Assembly: GCF_048544455.1 (NCBI RefSeq)
Contig: NC_133536.1
Span: forward strand, 29,080,152-29,144,151
Length of the DNA stretch: 64,000 bases
DNA from: Silene latifolia
Taxonomy: Eukaryota; Streptophyta; Magnoliopsida; Caryophyllales; Caryophyllaceae
Direction of reading: 5' to 3'
The notes beneath the pieces are model-generated. The model did no database searches. It saw only the letters and a program-made list of their open reading frames with translations, and had not been told where the DNA came from. Both the position numbers and the translations under genes were made by a program. This document shows positions 63,002-64,000 of this stretch, one piece after another. Position 1 is the stretch's first letter, and each line of letters starts with the position of its first letter.

Positions 63002-63867
63002 TTCTGGTGGACTGTCGACCGTGACCTATTATCGTCACGGCGTCTTTCATCTGGGTTGTCCCCCTGGCGGCTTTTTCTTTCTGAGTGCTCGGCCTCGCTG
63101 GGGCCTACCCAGGTTTTGTGGTAGTCCTCCACCTTAATGGCTTGATCGGCCATTTTCCTGGCGGAGTCTAATCTCTGGCCGCCGCACTTGATGAGCTCAT
63201 TCTTTAGGTCTCCTCTCGGGAGGCCTTTCATCAGCGCGAAGGCTGCCAGCTCGCTGTTCAACTCACGAATCTGCTGAACCTTGGCGTCGAACCTCTTCAC
63301 ATAACTTCGGAGAGATTCGCCTCCTTCCTGTCTGATAGTCAGGAGGTCCGAGGTCTCCACGGCCCTCCTCTTGTTGCAGGAATACTTTGGGCTAGGAACG
63401 TGTCCTTTAGGTCGGCGTAATAAAGATACCGACCCGTCGGGTAGCCCCTTGTACCAACTTTGTGCCATCCCATGCAGTGTCGTTGGGAGGACTCGGCACC
63501 AAACCTCATCGGGTTGCTCCCATACTGACATGTGAGACTCGTAAGCCTCGACGTGGTCGGTTGGGTCGCCTTCTCCTTTGTATGCTATAGGTGGAAACTT
63601 CGACTTAGTCGGCACACCGGGGTATCTAGGACGTGGCGGCGAGGGGCTGTCGACCACGTGTCGAATGACACGCGGCGATCGGCTCCTCGCATCCCTAGTC
63701 CGCCTCCTCTCCCCGTGGCGGGAAGAGCTTCTTCTCCGACTCTGGTGAGTCGGGCTTCTTCTCCGACTCTGGTGAGTCGGACTTCTTTCACTCCTCTGGG
63801 GGGTGCCTCGTCGGCGCTGCGGCGACGCCATCCTTCCGCGGGTGCGGGAAGGACTAAGGTCTACCAC
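62998..63867 (-). pseudogene. Gypsy gag (capsid region)
   Basis: Arg/Ser-rich N-terminus with direct repeats of SPTHQSRRR, then retrotransposon-gag similarity: KFPPIAYKGEGDPTDHVEAY, HGMAQSWYKGLP, SYVKRFDAKVQQIRELNSEL, AAFALMKGLPRGDLKNELIK. A local frame disturbance lies around 63380-63450, after KGLPDGS. It forms the capsid-like particle in active elements. This frame begins at 63867; the original start may lie further right. Confidence 0.75.
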
Positions 63868-64000
63868 TAGCGCTCACGGGCTCCCCGCGTCTTGACGGGG
63901 CGCTTCTTCCGTGCTCCATTCAAGTCTCTTGGAGTCACATTAAGCCCCTGGTTTCTGGACGGGTTCCGCCGTTCTTGTCGGTGTGACAAAGGTGAGCCGG

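Larger units (their letters stand above)
54098..64000 (-). mobile_element. Ty3/Gypsy LTR retrotransposon, Tat-like, truncated by the window edge
   Basis: In its own orientation: gag, protease, RT, RNase H, integrase, a tandem-repeat spacer, an oppositely transcribed ORF, polypurine tract and 3' LTR. A dual RNase H-like segment and an additional antisense ORF before the 3' LTR are known features of the Tat group of plant Gypsy elements. Every pol domain has frameshifts, so this copy is not autonomous. The 5' LTR and primer-binding site are outside the window. Confidence 0.8.

Noticed and set aside
61920..63137. Plus-strand ORFs opposite gag-protease
   Set aside because: Shadow frames of the GC-rich minus-strand gag-pol; no domain similarity.

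Overview
The window is nuclear DNA of a flowering plant, most likely a eudicot. It has AT-rich intergenic DNA, intron-rich genes with GT-AG junctions, plant-type UBC13 and 14-3-3 genes, Stowaway-type MITEs, Helitron ends, L1-like LINEs and a Tat-type Ty3/Gypsy element. I cannot name the species; no organelle or bacterial gene was seen.

Gene-bearing left part (1-13.1 kb). The 3' exons of an unrecognised plus-strand gene (729-1628) lie tail-to-tail with a complete 8-exon UBC13-type ubiquitin-conjugating E2 on the minus strand (2064-6887, 153 aa). A complete 6-exon 14-3-3 gene follows on the minus strand (9436-13056, 263 aa). Between them sits a 908-bp terminal-inverted-repeat (TIR) element with an 8-bp target duplication and an internal palindromic array.

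Repeat desert (13.3-29 kb). No host gene was found. It holds Helitron termini, a 4.3-kb TIR element with an 8-bp target duplication, a 472-bp MITE with a perfect 9-bp target duplication, long (AAT)n tracts and a TCGATCGA-rich block.

Second gene island (29.2-35.5 kb). A complete 10-exon plus-strand gene encodes a 398-aa HtrA/Deg-like protein with a C-terminal PDZ domain. All three catalytic positions are substituted, so it looks like a pseudoprotease.

36.3-49.2 kb is again repeats: a 5'-truncated L1-like LINE, Helitrons inserted in one another, and MITEs nested inside MITEs inside a Helitron.

49.2-64 kb is a stack of retroelements joined by (AAT)n tracts. In order: an L1 fragment, a decayed non-LTR element with reverse transcriptase and a probable restriction-like endonuclease (about 50.04-54.07 kb), and a minus-strand Ty3/Gypsy element of the Tat type that runs off the right edge. 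The Gypsy element has its 3' LTR at 54098-54681 and frameshifted gag-protease-RT-RNase H-integrase. A plus-strand (antisense) ORF with its own TATA box and six 79-bp tandem repeats lie between integrase and the 3' LTR.

The three intact host genes are unrelated housekeeping or stress-type functions and form no pathway. The most notable features are the non-LTR element bounded by (TAA)n, the pseudoprotease, the Gypsy antisense gene and the well-bounded nested transposons.
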